Source: JBAYGJ01 sp041649335
GTDB taxonomy: Bacteria; Patescibacteriota; Patescibacteriia; UBA10025; JAHIVO01
DNA: 29,120 nt
Assembly (NCBI GenBank): GCA_041649335.1
Contig: JBAZNF010000013.1
Coordinates: 1-29,120, forward strand
Reading direction: 5' to 3'
Made by a program: the position numbers and the translations under genes
Notes under the pieces: generated by a model
Databases searched by the model: none
Seen by the model: only the letters and a program-made list of their open reading frames with translations
Told to the model about the DNA's origin: nothing
Shown here: piece by piece, positions 22,086 through 29,120 of the stretch
How the letters are laid out: each line of letters opens with the position of its first letter
How positions within the stretch are numbered: the first letter of the stretch is position 1

Positions 22086-24143
22086 ATGCCGAAAAAAAGC
22101 AAAACAAAGGAGGACGTGAATAAGCCCGCACAAGCAGGCGAGTACACAGCAAAACAGATTACCGTGTTGGAAGGTTTGGCGCCGGTCCGGAAGCGGCCGG
22201 GCATGTATATCGGCAATACCGCCGCCGAGGGATTGCACCACATGATCTGGGAAGTGGTGGATAATGCGATTGACGAGGCCATGTCGGGGTTTTGCAAGAA
22301 TATTTCCATCGAACTCCAGCCGGACAATATGGTCAGCGTGGCTGATGATGGCCGCGGTATCCCGGTCGAGAAGCACAAGCAAACGAAAAAATCGGCACTG
22401 GAAACCGTACTGACCATCCTGCATGCCGGCGGTAAGTTTGGCGAAGGCGGATACAAGGTTTCAGGCGGTCTTCATGGTGTCGGCGTCTCAGTGGTCAACG
22501 CATTGTCGAAGTATCTGCGAGCCGAAGTAAAACGAGACGGCAAGGTATGGGCGCAGGAATACTCCCAGGGGAAAGTAAAGACCGCGGTGAAGGCAGTAGG
22601 CAAGGCCAAGCAGACGGGAACAACCATCATTTTCCAGCCGGACCCGGAAATATTCAGCGTCCTGGATTATAATTTACAGACGATTTTTGACCATCTGCGG
22701 CAGCAGGCGTACCTGACTAAAGGCACCAGGATAACCGTCATTGACCGGCGGACGACGAAGCGCGGCGAGACGCCGTTTACGTACGTCTTTTATTTTGAAG
22801 GCGGAATCGCGTCCTATGTCCAGCACCTGAACGCGCATAAATCCGCCAAACATCAGTCCACGTTTTATGCGGAAAAGGAAATCAATGATCTCAAGGTGGA
22901 AGTGGCGTTGCGGTATACGGAAGAGTATAAGGAGACTATTTTCAGTTTTGCCAACAACATTTTTACTACAGAAGGCGGGATGCATTTGACCGGCTTCCGG
23001 ACCGCGCTGACCCGGACCCTGAACAACTATGCCCGTAAACAAGGGTACCTGAAGGAGAAAGACGAAAACCTGACGTCTGATGACGTGAAAGAAGGCCTGA
23101 CTGCGGTTATTTCGGTCAAGCTGAAGGACCCTCAATTTGAGGGCCAGACAAAAGCGAAACTGGGCAATGTTGAGGCGAAATCGGCGGTCGATACGGTCAC
23201 GTCGGACGGCCTGCAGATTTTCCTCGAGGAGCACCCGAAGGACGCTGAAGCGATACTGGGCAAATGTATCCTGGCGTCACGGGCCCGTTTGGCGGCCCGG
23301 ACGGCCCGAGAATCAGTCCTGCGCAAGGGAGCCCTGGAAGGCATGACCCTGCCCGGCAAACTGGCTGACTGTTCGTCGCGCAATGCCGATGAGACGGAGC
23401 TCTATATTGTTGAGGGTGATTCTGCCGGCGGCAGCGCCAAGCAGGGCCGGGACCGAAATTTCCAGGCTATCCTGCCGCTCCGGGGGAAAATTTTAAACGT
23501 GGAAAAAGCCCGGCTGGACAAGATGCTGGCTAATAATGAGATCAAGTCCCTGATCATAGCCATGGGCACGAATATCGGCGAACAGTTCGACCTGGAGTCA
23601 TTGCGCTATGATCGGATCATTATCATGACTGATGCTGATGTCGACGGTGCTCATATTAGGACGCTGTTACTGACGCTTTTTTACCGCTATTTCCCCGAAA
23701 TCATCAAAGGCGGCCACCTGTATATCGCCCAGCCGCCGCTCTTCCGGGTGAATGTGGGGAAGGACTTCGAGTATGTGTACAATGAGATGCGCCTGGAAAA
23801 GGTCAAGGAGGCATTATTAAAGATGAAATCAACGGTGAAAGCCAGGAAAGAAAAAAAAGTTGAGGTAACAGAGCCGGCTGGAGAAGGAGCTGATGAGGCG
23901 GGAGAGGGGACGTCGGCTGCCGGGGCAGTTAATGTCCAGAGGTATAAGGGCCTGGGCGAAATGAACCCGACACAGTTATGGGAAACCACCATGGATCCGG
24001 TCAGGCGCGTGATGAAACGGGTGACAATCGACGATGCGGAAAAGGCCGATGAGGTCTTTGACGTGCTGATGGGGGATGACGTGGTCCCCCGCAAGCATTT
24101 CATCCATACCCACGCCAAGAGCGTAAAAAATCTGGACATTTAG
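22086..24143 (+). CDS. gyrB: DNA gyrase subunit B
   Basis: This is the ATPase subunit of a type IIA topoisomerase that supercoils DNA together with GyrA. The GHKL ATPase has VVDNAIDEA, DDGRGIPV and GGLHGVGVSVVNALS. The transducer domain follows. The TOPRIM domain has EGDSAGGSAKQGRDR (near residue 443) and DADVDGAHIRTLLL (near 515). The end carries RYKGLGEMNPTQLWETTMDP and RKHFIHTHAKSVKNLDI. Length is 685 aa. A charged, Gly/Glu/Ala-rich insert of about 40 residues (roughly 578-617) separates the TOPRIM domain from RYKGLGEM. The presence of QLWETTMDP favours GyrB over ParE, though many small genomes have only one such enzyme. A 43-base AT-rich leader without a Shine-Dalgarno site separates it from pheT. 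Confidence 0.93.
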   Translation: MPKKSKTKEDVNKPAQAGEYTAKQITVLEGLAPVRKRPGMYIGNTAAEGLHHMIWEVVDNAIDEAMSGFCKNISIELQPDNMVSVADDGRGIPVEKHKQTKKSALETVLTILHAGGKFGEGGYKVSGGLHGVGVSVVNALSKYLRAEVKRDGKVWAQEYSQGKVKTAVKAVGKAKQTGTTIIFQPDPEIFSVLDYNLQTIFDHLRQQAYLTKGTRITVIDRRTTKRGETPFTYVFYFEGGIASYVQHLNAHKSAKHQSTFYAEKEINDLKVEVALRYTEEYKETIFSFANNIFTTEGGMHLTGFRTALTRTLNNYARKQGYLKEKDENLTSDDVKEGLTAVISVKLKDPQFEGQTKAKLGNVEAKSAVDTVTSDGLQIFLEEHPKDAEAILGKCILASRARLAARTARESVLRKGALEGMTLPGKLADCSSRNADETELYIVEGDSAGGSAKQGRDRNFQAILPLRGKILNVEKARLDKMLANNEIKSLIIAMGTNIGEQFDLESLRYDRIIIMTDADVDGAHIRTLLLTLFYRYFPEIIKGGHLYIAQPPLFRVNVGKDFEYVYNEMRLEKVKEALLKMKSTVKARKEKKVEVTEPAGEGADEAGEGTSAAGAVNVQRYKGLGEMNPTQLWETTMDPVRRVMKRVTIDDAEKADEVFDVLMGDDVVPRKHFIHTHAKSVKNLDI

Positions 24144-24148
24144 TAGAT

Positions 24149-24177
24149 TTGACAGTTTGAAGTGGATGGTATAAACT
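24149..24177 (+). promoter_or_regulatory. Promoter of the secE-nusG-rplK operon
   Basis: A perfect TTGACA (24149-24154) is followed by TATAAACT (24170-24177). The -10 is either TATAAA with TGG before it (extended -10, 15-base spacer) or TAAACT with a 17-base spacer. The box starts six bases after the gyrB stop. Confidence 0.68.
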
Positions 24178-24185
24178 GAGGGTAG

Positions 24186-24205
24186 TCCCCTAGAGAGGGG
24201 ATTTT
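24186..24205 (+). promoter_or_regulatory. Leader hairpin of the secE operon, possible attenuator
   Basis: TCCCCT (24186-24191) and AGGGGA (24196-24201) form a perfect 6-bp stem with an AGAG loop, followed by only four Ts. It sits in the short leader between promoter and secE. It is too weak for a full terminator but compatible with partial termination or protein binding. Confidence 0.4.
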
Positions 24206-24220
24206 AAAGACCAGAAAAAT

Positions 24221-24406
24221 ATGGCTAACAAGATAGTAAATTACGTCCGCGAATCGCGCGACGAGCTCAAGAAAGTCGTCTGGCCGAACAGAAAAGAAGC
24301 CACAAAACTGACGATGCTGGTGATCGGCGTCAGTTTGGGGGTGGCGGCATTTTTGGGCGCCATAGACTTCGGGCTTACGTACGTCTTGCAAAACGTCATT
24401 AAGTAG
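24221..24406 (+). CDS. secE: Preprotein translocase subunit SecE
   Basis: A 61-aa subunit of the SecYEG channel. It has the conserved amphipathic helix RESRDELKKVVWPNRKEATK (residues 10-29), then a single transmembrane helix (about 32-55). This is the short one-helix form typical of most bacteria. It is the first gene of a classical secE-nusG-rplK order, with a promoter and a hairpin in its leader. Confidence 0.95.
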   Translation: MANKIVNYVRESRDELKKVVWPNRKEATKLTMLVIGVSLGVAAFLGAIDFGLTYVLQNVIK

Positions 24407-24414
24407 ATTATTTT

Positions 24415-24960
24415 ATGCCAAAACAAACCCTACAACAGGGGCGTAAGTGGTACGTCCTCCATACCTATTCCGGATACGAGGAAAATGTGTCACGCAACTT
24501 GCGCCAACGTATTGAATCCATGGACATGCAGGACAAGATCTACAGCGTCCTGATCCCGACCGAGAATAAGATCAAGATCAAGAACGGCAAACGCCGGGTA
24601 GTGACCGAAAAAATTTTTCCGGGGTATGTCCTCGTTGAGATGATCGTTACGGACGACTCCTGGTATGTCGTTCGCAATACGCCCAACGTCACCGGATTCG
24701 TCGGTTCCGGCACGACCCCGACGCCGATTTCTGAGGACGAGGTCAAGGCCATCCAAAAACGGATGGGTGTCGAAGAGCCGAAATATAAGATTGATGTCAT
24801 GGCCGGTTCTGCCGTCCGTATCACTGACGGTCCGTTTAAGGAATACGAGGGCAAAGTATCCGAGGTGGATGAAGCGCGCGGCAAGGTCAAGGTGCTGGTG
24901 GCCATGTTCGGTCGAGAAACGCCGGTTGAGCTTGATTTCCTCCAGATTAAGAAAATTTAA
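24415..24960 (+). CDS. nusG: Transcription termination/antitermination factor NusG
   Basis: A 181-aa elongation factor that binds the RNA polymerase clamp and links transcription to Rho or ribosomes. The NGN domain (about 10-105) shows WYVLHTYSGYEENV, FPGYVLVEM and WYVVRNTPNVTGFVG. The KOW domain (about 127-160) shows GSAVRITDGPFKEYEGKV. It is complete, normal length and 8 bases after secE. Confidence 0.97.
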   Translation: MPKQTLQQGRKWYVLHTYSGYEENVSRNLRQRIESMDMQDKIYSVLIPTENKIKIKNGKRRVVTEKIFPGYVLVEMIVTDDSWYVVRNTPNVTGFVGSGTTPTPISEDEVKAIQKRMGVEEPKYKIDVMAGSAVRITDGPFKEYEGKVSEVDEARGKVKVLVAMFGRETPVELDFLQIKKI

Positions 24961-24971
24961 TTTTACTATAT

Positions 24972-25400
24972 ATGGCAGAGAAAAAAGTAAAAACAATAGT
25001 GAAGCTCCAGTTGCCTGGCGGAAAAGCGACGCCAGCCCCGCCGGTCGGTCCCGCGCTCGGCCAGCATGGGCTGAACCTGCAGGACTTTTGCACGAAATTC
25101 AACGCACAGACAAAAGACAAGAACGGTGATATCATTCCGTGCGAGATCAAGGTATATGAGGACCGGACGTATTCATTTATCCTAAAAACCCCGCCAGCAG
25201 CCGAGTTGCTCAAGAAAGCGGCCGGCATCACGAAGGGTTCCGGACAATCGCTGAAGCAGAAGGTTGGGTCAGTCACAAAAAAGCAGGTCGAGGAGATCGC
25301 GAAGGTCAAGATGCCCGATTTAAACGCCAAGGACATGCCGGGCGCCATGCGGATTATCGAGGGCACGGCTAGAAATATGGGCTTGGAAGTGAAGGATTAA
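24972..25400 (+). CDS. rplK: 50S ribosomal protein L11
   Basis: A 142-aa protein of the GTPase-associated centre of the large subunit. It has the typical N-terminus VKLQLPGGKATPAPPVGPAL followed by GQHGLNLQDFCTKFN, the PPAAELLKKAAGI segment, and the C-terminal rRNA-binding domain ending MRIIEGTARNMGLEV. It follows nusG by 11 bases. Normally rplA comes next; here a membrane protein gene intervenes. Confidence 0.97.
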   Translation: MAEKKVKTIVKLQLPGGKATPAPPVGPALGQHGLNLQDFCTKFNAQTKDKNGDIIPCEIKVYEDRTYSFILKTPPAAELLKKAAGITKGSGQSLKQKVGSVTKKQVEEIAKVKMPDLNAKDMPGAMRIIEGTARNMGLEVKD

Positions 25401-25415
25401 CGCGTTATTACCCCG

Positions 25416-26384
25416 ATGATCGCATCACTCGTCCCTCTCGGCATCCTCGTATTAATTATTTTCGCCATCGCCGCAGGGATGGAAGGAAAAAATACCATGA
25501 AAAAATCTAACGTCATCCGCAGCCTGTATTTCTATATGGCTTCGGCCATTACCCTGGCCATCGTAGTCGGGTCACTGGTGTATCTGGTGAATATGGGACT
25601 GAAGACATGGGTGTTCACCAAGGCGGATACGAGTACGGCTTCTCGGATCGGGCCGCCGCCGACACTCGTATTGGATCCCAATGTGGTCATGCCCAGCGAT
25701 AAGGTGGCGCCGTTCGGCGGCGAACTGGTTTGTACGGATGCCTGTACGCTGACGACGGTGCAGAAGGATGCGATCGCCAGCTGGAAAATTGAATACCAGA
25801 ACTGGCTGGACGTGAATGCCAATCCCGGTTCGCAGCGAGCCCGTGATGCGGTGGCGGCATTATCGTTTTTAATCGTTGCGGCGCCGTTTTATTTCATCCA
25901 TTTCCGGACAGTCCAACGTGACGCTAAGACAGCTGAAGACGGTGACAAAGGCGTGATCCGGCCGGTATATTTTTATTTCGTTTCATTGGCCGCGCTAATC
26001 ATGATCGTCGTGGCCGGTGGATTTCTCATAAACCTTGGGCTGAAAACCTGGGTGTTCCCGAGCGCCGGCCAGGCGGATATAGCCGCCCAAAAGGCCTATA
26101 GCGCGCCGGTCATGACGTCCGCCGAAAGCGGCGGCGTGCCGAGCGTGGTTACGTGCGGCGAAGCGTGCGGCATTGATCCGGACACGATCGCCCTGGCTGA
26201 ACGGTGGTCGGGAGATTACGCGACATGGAATAAGGAGATATCAGGAACGACTGATTCCACCCAGCGCCAGGCCGCCACAGCAATTCCGTTTGTCCTCGTC
26301 GGTATCCCGCTGTTTTGGTACCATTGGACCGTCGTGAGGCGGGAAGCGAAAGAGCGCAAGGAACAGTCAACGCCTGCCAATTAA
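25416..26384 (+). CDS. Tandem-duplicated DUF5671-like membrane protein between rplK and rplA
   Basis: A 322-aa membrane protein made of two homologous units. Unit 1 (about 33-170) and unit 2 (about 180-312) share VIR-x2-YFY at the start of a transmembrane helix, GLKTWVF just after it (61-67 and 208-214), and a loop with C-x3-C (Cys106/Cys110 and Cys247/Cys251). They also share a Trp in Y-x2-W (130 and 271), a second helix, and a basic end (HFRTVQRDAK, HWTVVRREAK). An extra hydrophobic segment is at residues 5-21. The helix pairs resemble DUF5671. The loops probably face outward, where the cysteines could form disulphides. Its position inside the L11-L1 operon is unusual; function is unknown. 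It begins 15 bases after rplK and lacks a Shine-Dalgarno site. Confidence 0.82.
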   Translation: MIASLVPLGILVLIIFAIAAGMEGKNTMKKSNVIRSLYFYMASAITLAIVVGSLVYLVNMGLKTWVFTKADTSTASRIGPPPTLVLDPNVVMPSDKVAPFGGELVCTDACTLTTVQKDAIASWKIEYQNWLDVNANPGSQRARDAVAALSFLIVAAPFYFIHFRTVQRDAKTAEDGDKGVIRPVYFYFVSLAALIMIVVAGGFLINLGLKTWVFPSAGQADIAAQKAYSAPVMTSAESGGVPSVVTCGEACGIDPDTIALAERWSGDYATWNKEISGTTDSTQRQAATAIPFVLVGIPLFWYHWTVVRREAKERKEQSTPAN

Positions 26385-26464
26385 ATTTATTAATTAATTT
26401 TGTGGGACTTTAGGTCTTGGCGTATATGCCGGACTGAAGGTTTGTACCACGAAAGGATACACGT

Positions 26465-27148
26465 ATGAACAATCATTCGAAGCGGTTCAAACAGGAACAA
26501 AAACTGGTTGATCCGGCAAAGACCTACTCACCCGAGGAGGCCGTTGACCTTGCTAAAAAAACGTCAGCCGTCAAATTTGATGCCGGCGTGGAAGTGCATA
26601 TCCGGCTGGGTATTGATGCGACAAAAGCTGACCAGATCGTGCGCGGTACCGTCGCCTTACCTCATGGGACGGGAAAAACAAAACGGGTCGCGGTTTTCTG
26701 CGAAGGAAAAGACCAGGAGGCGGCCACTCAAGCCGGCGCGGCCGTCGTCGGGGGCGACGAACTGATCAAGCAGATCCAGACCAGCGGCAAATGCGATTTT
26801 GAGGTGGCCCTGGCGACGCCGATTATGATGAAAAAGCTGGGCCCGGTCGCGAAGATTCTCGGCCCGAAAGGGCTGATGCCGAACCCGCGTAACGAGACCA
26901 TTACCAAGGATGTGGCCGCTGGCGTGAAGGCGTTGGCCGCCGGAAAAGTGACGTTCCGAAACGACGATTCCGGTAACATCCACCAGCTGGTTGGCCGGGT
27001 ATCGTTTGAACAGGAAAAATTATTGGAAAATTTCCGTTCATTCATCGATGCGGTCAAACGGGCAAAACCCCAGGGGGCGAAAGGCGTCTATATCAAGAAT
27101 GTGGTATTGTCCACGACTATGGGACCCGGCATCAAAGTCCAGGCTTAA
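26465..27148 (+). CDS. rplA: 50S ribosomal protein L1
   Basis: A 227-aa L1-stalk protein; in many bacteria it also represses its own operon by binding the mRNA leader. Conserved segments include KTSAVKFDAGVEVHIRLGID, LPHGTGKTKRVAVF, GPKGLMPNPRNETI and GKVTFRNDDSGNIHQLVG. Length is normal. It has an 80-base leader with a Shine-Dalgarno-like GAAAGGA seven bases before the ATG. The leader may hold an L1 site or a promoter (TTGTGG, 17 bases, TATATG), but I cannot define either with confidence. rplJ and rplL do not follow, unlike in E. coli. Confidence 0.97.
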   Translation: MNNHSKRFKQEQKLVDPAKTYSPEEAVDLAKKTSAVKFDAGVEVHIRLGIDATKADQIVRGTVALPHGTGKTKRVAVFCEGKDQEAATQAGAAVVGGDELIKQIQTSGKCDFEVALATPIMMKKLGPVAKILGPKGLMPNPRNETITKDVAAGVKALAAGKVTFRNDDSGNIHQLVGRVSFEQEKLLENFRSFIDAVKRAKPQGAKGVYIKNVVLSTTMGPGIKVQA

Positions 27149-27162
27149 CCCTTAATCAGTTT

Positions 27163-27645
27163 ATGCATATGTCGAAATCATCAATGCGTACCGATTACAT
27201 ATCGTGGGACGAGTGTTTCATGCGGATGGCCCACGTCATTGCTGACCGGTCTAAGGACCCAAGCACGCAAGCCGGAGCCATTATAGTCGACCAAAATAAG
27301 ATCGTCATTGGCCTGGGGTATAACGGGTTTCCGCGGGGCATCAAGGATGAGGAATTGCCCTGGAGTCGGGAAGGTAAGCTGCTGGACACGAAATACGCGT
27401 ATGTCGTCCACGCCGAGGAAAACGCCATCTACAATACCAACGCCAAGACAGTCGGCTGCACCATTTATACGACATTGTTTCCCTGCAATGAATGCGCCAA
27501 AACGCTGATCCAGAACGGTATCAAGAAGATCGTGTATGAGAGCGACAAATACCACGATGACGACATCTGGAAAGCGTCCCGCCGGATGCTTGATCTGGCC
27601 GGCGTCGAGTACGTGCACTACCGGTGCGCCTGGGCAAAGGAGTAA
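27163..27645 (+). CDS. Deoxycytidylate (dCMP) deaminase
   Basis: A 160-aa zinc deaminase of the cytidine deaminase superfamily. The catalytic motif is His83-Ala-Glu85 (VHAEENA) and the zinc motif Pro107-Cys108-x2-Cys111 (LFPCNECAK). The N-terminal WDECFMRMAHVIADRSKDPSTQAGA and YNGFPRG are typical of dCMP deaminases (ComEB/DCTD), so the reaction is dCMP to dUMP. An alternative ATG two codons in (27169) is equally possible. It starts 14 bases after rplA and is followed by the ThyX-like and thymidylate kinase genes, which use its product in order. Confidence 0.92.
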   Translation: MHMSKSSMRTDYISWDECFMRMAHVIADRSKDPSTQAGAIIVDQNKIVIGLGYNGFPRGIKDEELPWSREGKLLDTKYAYVVHAEENAIYNTNAKTVGCTIYTTLFPCNECAKTLIQNGIKKIVYESDKYHDDDIWKASRRMLDLAGVEYVHYRCAWAKE

Positions 27646-27659
27646 GTAACACCAGCTCC

Positions 27660-28946
27660 ATGGCCAATATTTTCATTTATGACGAATTCAATCCGGAAGA
27701 CGTCGCCATGATGCAGGCGTTGTATTCGCGCAGCCCGAAGAGCGTTACGGAACACGTAGAGAAGGTCAGACAGACCGGCTCCGGGAAATTCATGGAAACT
27801 TTTTATGTCGGATACGGACATGCCAGCATCGCTGACTGCGGCAGTACCACTATTTTTATCGAGCAGATCAGCATTTTGGGCGACAAAGCCGTTCAGGACT
27901 GGCAGTTGTACAGCGGGCAGGAAACCAGTACCCGGTATATCGACATGTCTAAGCAGGCGATTGTCGATCCGTTACAGACGCCGGAATCAAAAAAAATACT
28001 GGACGCATGGATGGCATTTTATATCAGAAACCAGGATCGCATCCAACAGCATCTGATGGCCAAATACCCGCGGCAGGAAGACGAGAAGGAATCGGTGTAC
28101 ATAAAAGCGATCAAAGCGCGTGGATTCGATATTATGCGCGGATTTTTGCCGGCCGGGGTCACCACCCAGTTGAGCTGGCATACGAACCTGCGCCAGGCCT
28201 GGGATCATCTCGCTCTGCTTCTCCATCACCCGTTAACGGAGGTGCGGACGGTGGCTGAGACGATCGTGCGTGGCCTCAAGAAAAAATATCCTCATAGTTT
28301 TTCTCATCCGACTGTGCCAGAACTGGAAGCGTATCGGGATGCGGCAGTCAAGAAGTACACGTATTTTCAGTCGAAACCGGCTGAATTCACGATGCGGACG
28401 ACGGTCAATGCGGACGAATTAACAGTTTACCAGAGTATATTGGACAGCCGTCCGGTTAAAACTGGATTGCCGAATTTTTTAGGTGATCTCGGAACATTGA
28501 CGTTCGATTTTTTGCTCGATTTCGGGTCGTTCCGTGATATTCAGCGTCACCGCAGCGGTATTTGCCGGATGCCGTTATTAACGACGGCGTTGGGTTTTCG
28601 CCAGTGGTATCTGGAACAGCTTCCCGAAGACATGCGGCATGAGGCCGAAGAATTGATTCAAAAACAGAAAAAGGCTATTGACGCGTTATCCTGCCCGGAT
28701 GAAGTGCGGCAATATTACGTTGCCATGGGTTTTAACGTGGCCTGCCATTTTACCTTCCCGTTACCGGCTGCCGTGTACGTCACTGAGCTGCGTTCCAACC
28801 GGACGGTCCATCCGACGCTGCGAGCGGTAGCGCATCGCATGCATCAGGCGATCTCGAAGGCTTTCCCAGATCTTCGGCTGTATTCTGATCTTGATCCTGA
28901 TGACTGGGACGTGCGGCGCGGGCTGGCGGACATAACTTCAAAATAA
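27660..28946 (+). CDS. thyX: Double-length FAD-dependent thymidylate synthase (ThyX fusion)
   Basis: A 428-aa protein, about twice a normal ThyX (220-250 aa), made of two ThyX-like halves. Canonical ThyX carries one signature, R-H-R-x2-S-x-N-E-x-S-x-R-Y. The N-half keeps only its right side (Ser85, Glu88, Ser90, Arg92-Tyr93 in LYSGQETSTRY), with Asp80-Trp-Gln82 in place of RHR. The C-half keeps only its left side (Arg296-His297-Arg298), followed by the unrelated SGICRMPLL. The N-half also has GYGHASI and LSWHTNLRQAWDHLALLLHH; the C-half has YVTELRSNRTVHPTLR. A composite active site is inferred. The reaction would be dUMP to dTMP. ATG 27660 is preferred; a GTG at 27624 overlaps the deaminase gene. 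Neighbours supply dUMP and use dTMP. Confidence 0.88.
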   Translation: MANIFIYDEFNPEDVAMMQALYSRSPKSVTEHVEKVRQTGSGKFMETFYVGYGHASIADCGSTTIFIEQISILGDKAVQDWQLYSGQETSTRYIDMSKQAIVDPLQTPESKKILDAWMAFYIRNQDRIQQHLMAKYPRQEDEKESVYIKAIKARGFDIMRGFLPAGVTTQLSWHTNLRQAWDHLALLLHHPLTEVRTVAETIVRGLKKKYPHSFSHPTVPELEAYRDAAVKKYTYFQSKPAEFTMRTTVNADELTVYQSILDSRPVKTGLPNFLGDLGTLTFDFLLDFGSFRDIQRHRSGICRMPLLTTALGFRQWYLEQLPEDMRHEAEELIQKQKKAIDALSCPDEVRQYYVAMGFNVACHFTFPLPAAVYVTELRSNRTVHPTLRAVAHRMHQAISKAFPDLRLYSDLDPDDWDVRRGLADITSK

Positions 28947-28951
28947 ATTTT

Positions 28952-29120
28952 ATGAACGGACGCAGAAAAGGCAAACTGGTGATGATTGACGGCATCGACG
29001 GGTCCGGCAAGGGGACGCTGGTCAACGCCTTGGCCGGTTGGGCGAAGAAACGCCGGCTGAAAGTATTCGACCTGCGGGAATATAACCGCAGACACCACAC
29101 GCTGCCGGAGTTTGAGCAGG
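28952..29120 (+). CDS. tmk: Thymidylate kinase (3' end outside window)
   Basis: The first 56 residues of a P-loop kinase. KLVMIDGIDGSGKGTLVNAL matches the thymidylate kinase N-terminus; Gly-Lys-Gly-Thr replaces the more common G-K-S/T-T. It would phosphorylate dTMP to dTDP, completing the cluster with dCMP deaminase and ThyX. It begins five bases after the thyX stop. The frame stays open to the end of the window. Confidence 0.85.
   Translation, partial: MNGRRKGKLVMIDGIDGSGKGTLVNALAGWAKKRRLKVFDLREYNRRHHTLPEFEQ

Noticed and set aside
26385..26464. L1-binding leader or riboswitch before rplA
   Set aside because: Only short, imperfect stems could be found and no recognisable rRNA-mimic structure, so it is not listed as a feature.

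Overview
The window looks like chromosomal core sequence from a small-genome bacterium. The best fit is the Candidate Phyla Radiation (Patescibacteria), probably a Parcubacteria-like lineage. This is inferred from gene content and style, with no rRNA or database search to confirm it. The evidence is compact operons, few Shine-Dalgarno sites, start codons nearly always preceded by a pyrimidine, DUF721/DUF5671/DUF3160 proteins, a KamA-like radical SAM protein and a double-length ThyX. TGA, TAA and TAG all serve as stops, so the UGA-recoding CPR groups are unlikely. No rRNA, tRNA, insertion sequence, prophage or CRISPR array was seen.

Layout. 1-2629: end of the F1Fo ATP synthase operon (atpG partial, atpD, atpC), with a structured 124-base spacer before atpC. 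2665-3817: a small beta-carbonic-anhydrase-like gene, then a separately promoted 195-aa protein that may be a very divergent relative. 3818-4282: a 465-base gap holding two terminators and a probable minus-strand small RNA. 4283-5386: a radical SAM protein of the lysine-aminomutase superfamily that lacks the PLP-lysine segment. 5464-6294 (minus): a secreted beta-rich protein with an outer-membrane-protein-like C-terminus. 6434-10369: a UvrD/RecB-type helicase-nuclease coupled to a degenerate PP2C-like protein. 10459-13418: membrane-anchored DUF3160 and FG-GAP proteins, overlapping by one base. 13466-14663 (minus): a small membrane protein and a Bax-inhibitor-1 family protein, each with its own promoter and terminator.

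15015-17042: a methyltransferase, a LiaF-like membrane protein and a secreted anchored protein, closely spaced and followed by a terminator. 17155-18189: an M23 peptidase lipoprotein and a DUF721 (DciA-like) protein. 18306-22042: a small membrane protein, pheS and pheT, from a promoter that overlaps the preceding terminator. 22086-24143: gyrB. 24221-27148: secE, nusG, rplK, a duplicated DUF5671-like membrane protein and rplA. 27163-29120: dCMP deaminase, double ThyX and tmk (partial), forming the route dCMP to dUMP to dTMP to dTDP.

The most interesting items are these: the ThyX fusion, whose signature motif is split between its two halves; the candidate small RNA at 3893-4032; the OMP-like protein in an apparently monoderm lineage; the membrane protein wedged between rplK and rplA; and a start-codon context suggesting largely Shine-Dalgarno-independent initiation. 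All functional assignments rest on motif reading alone.
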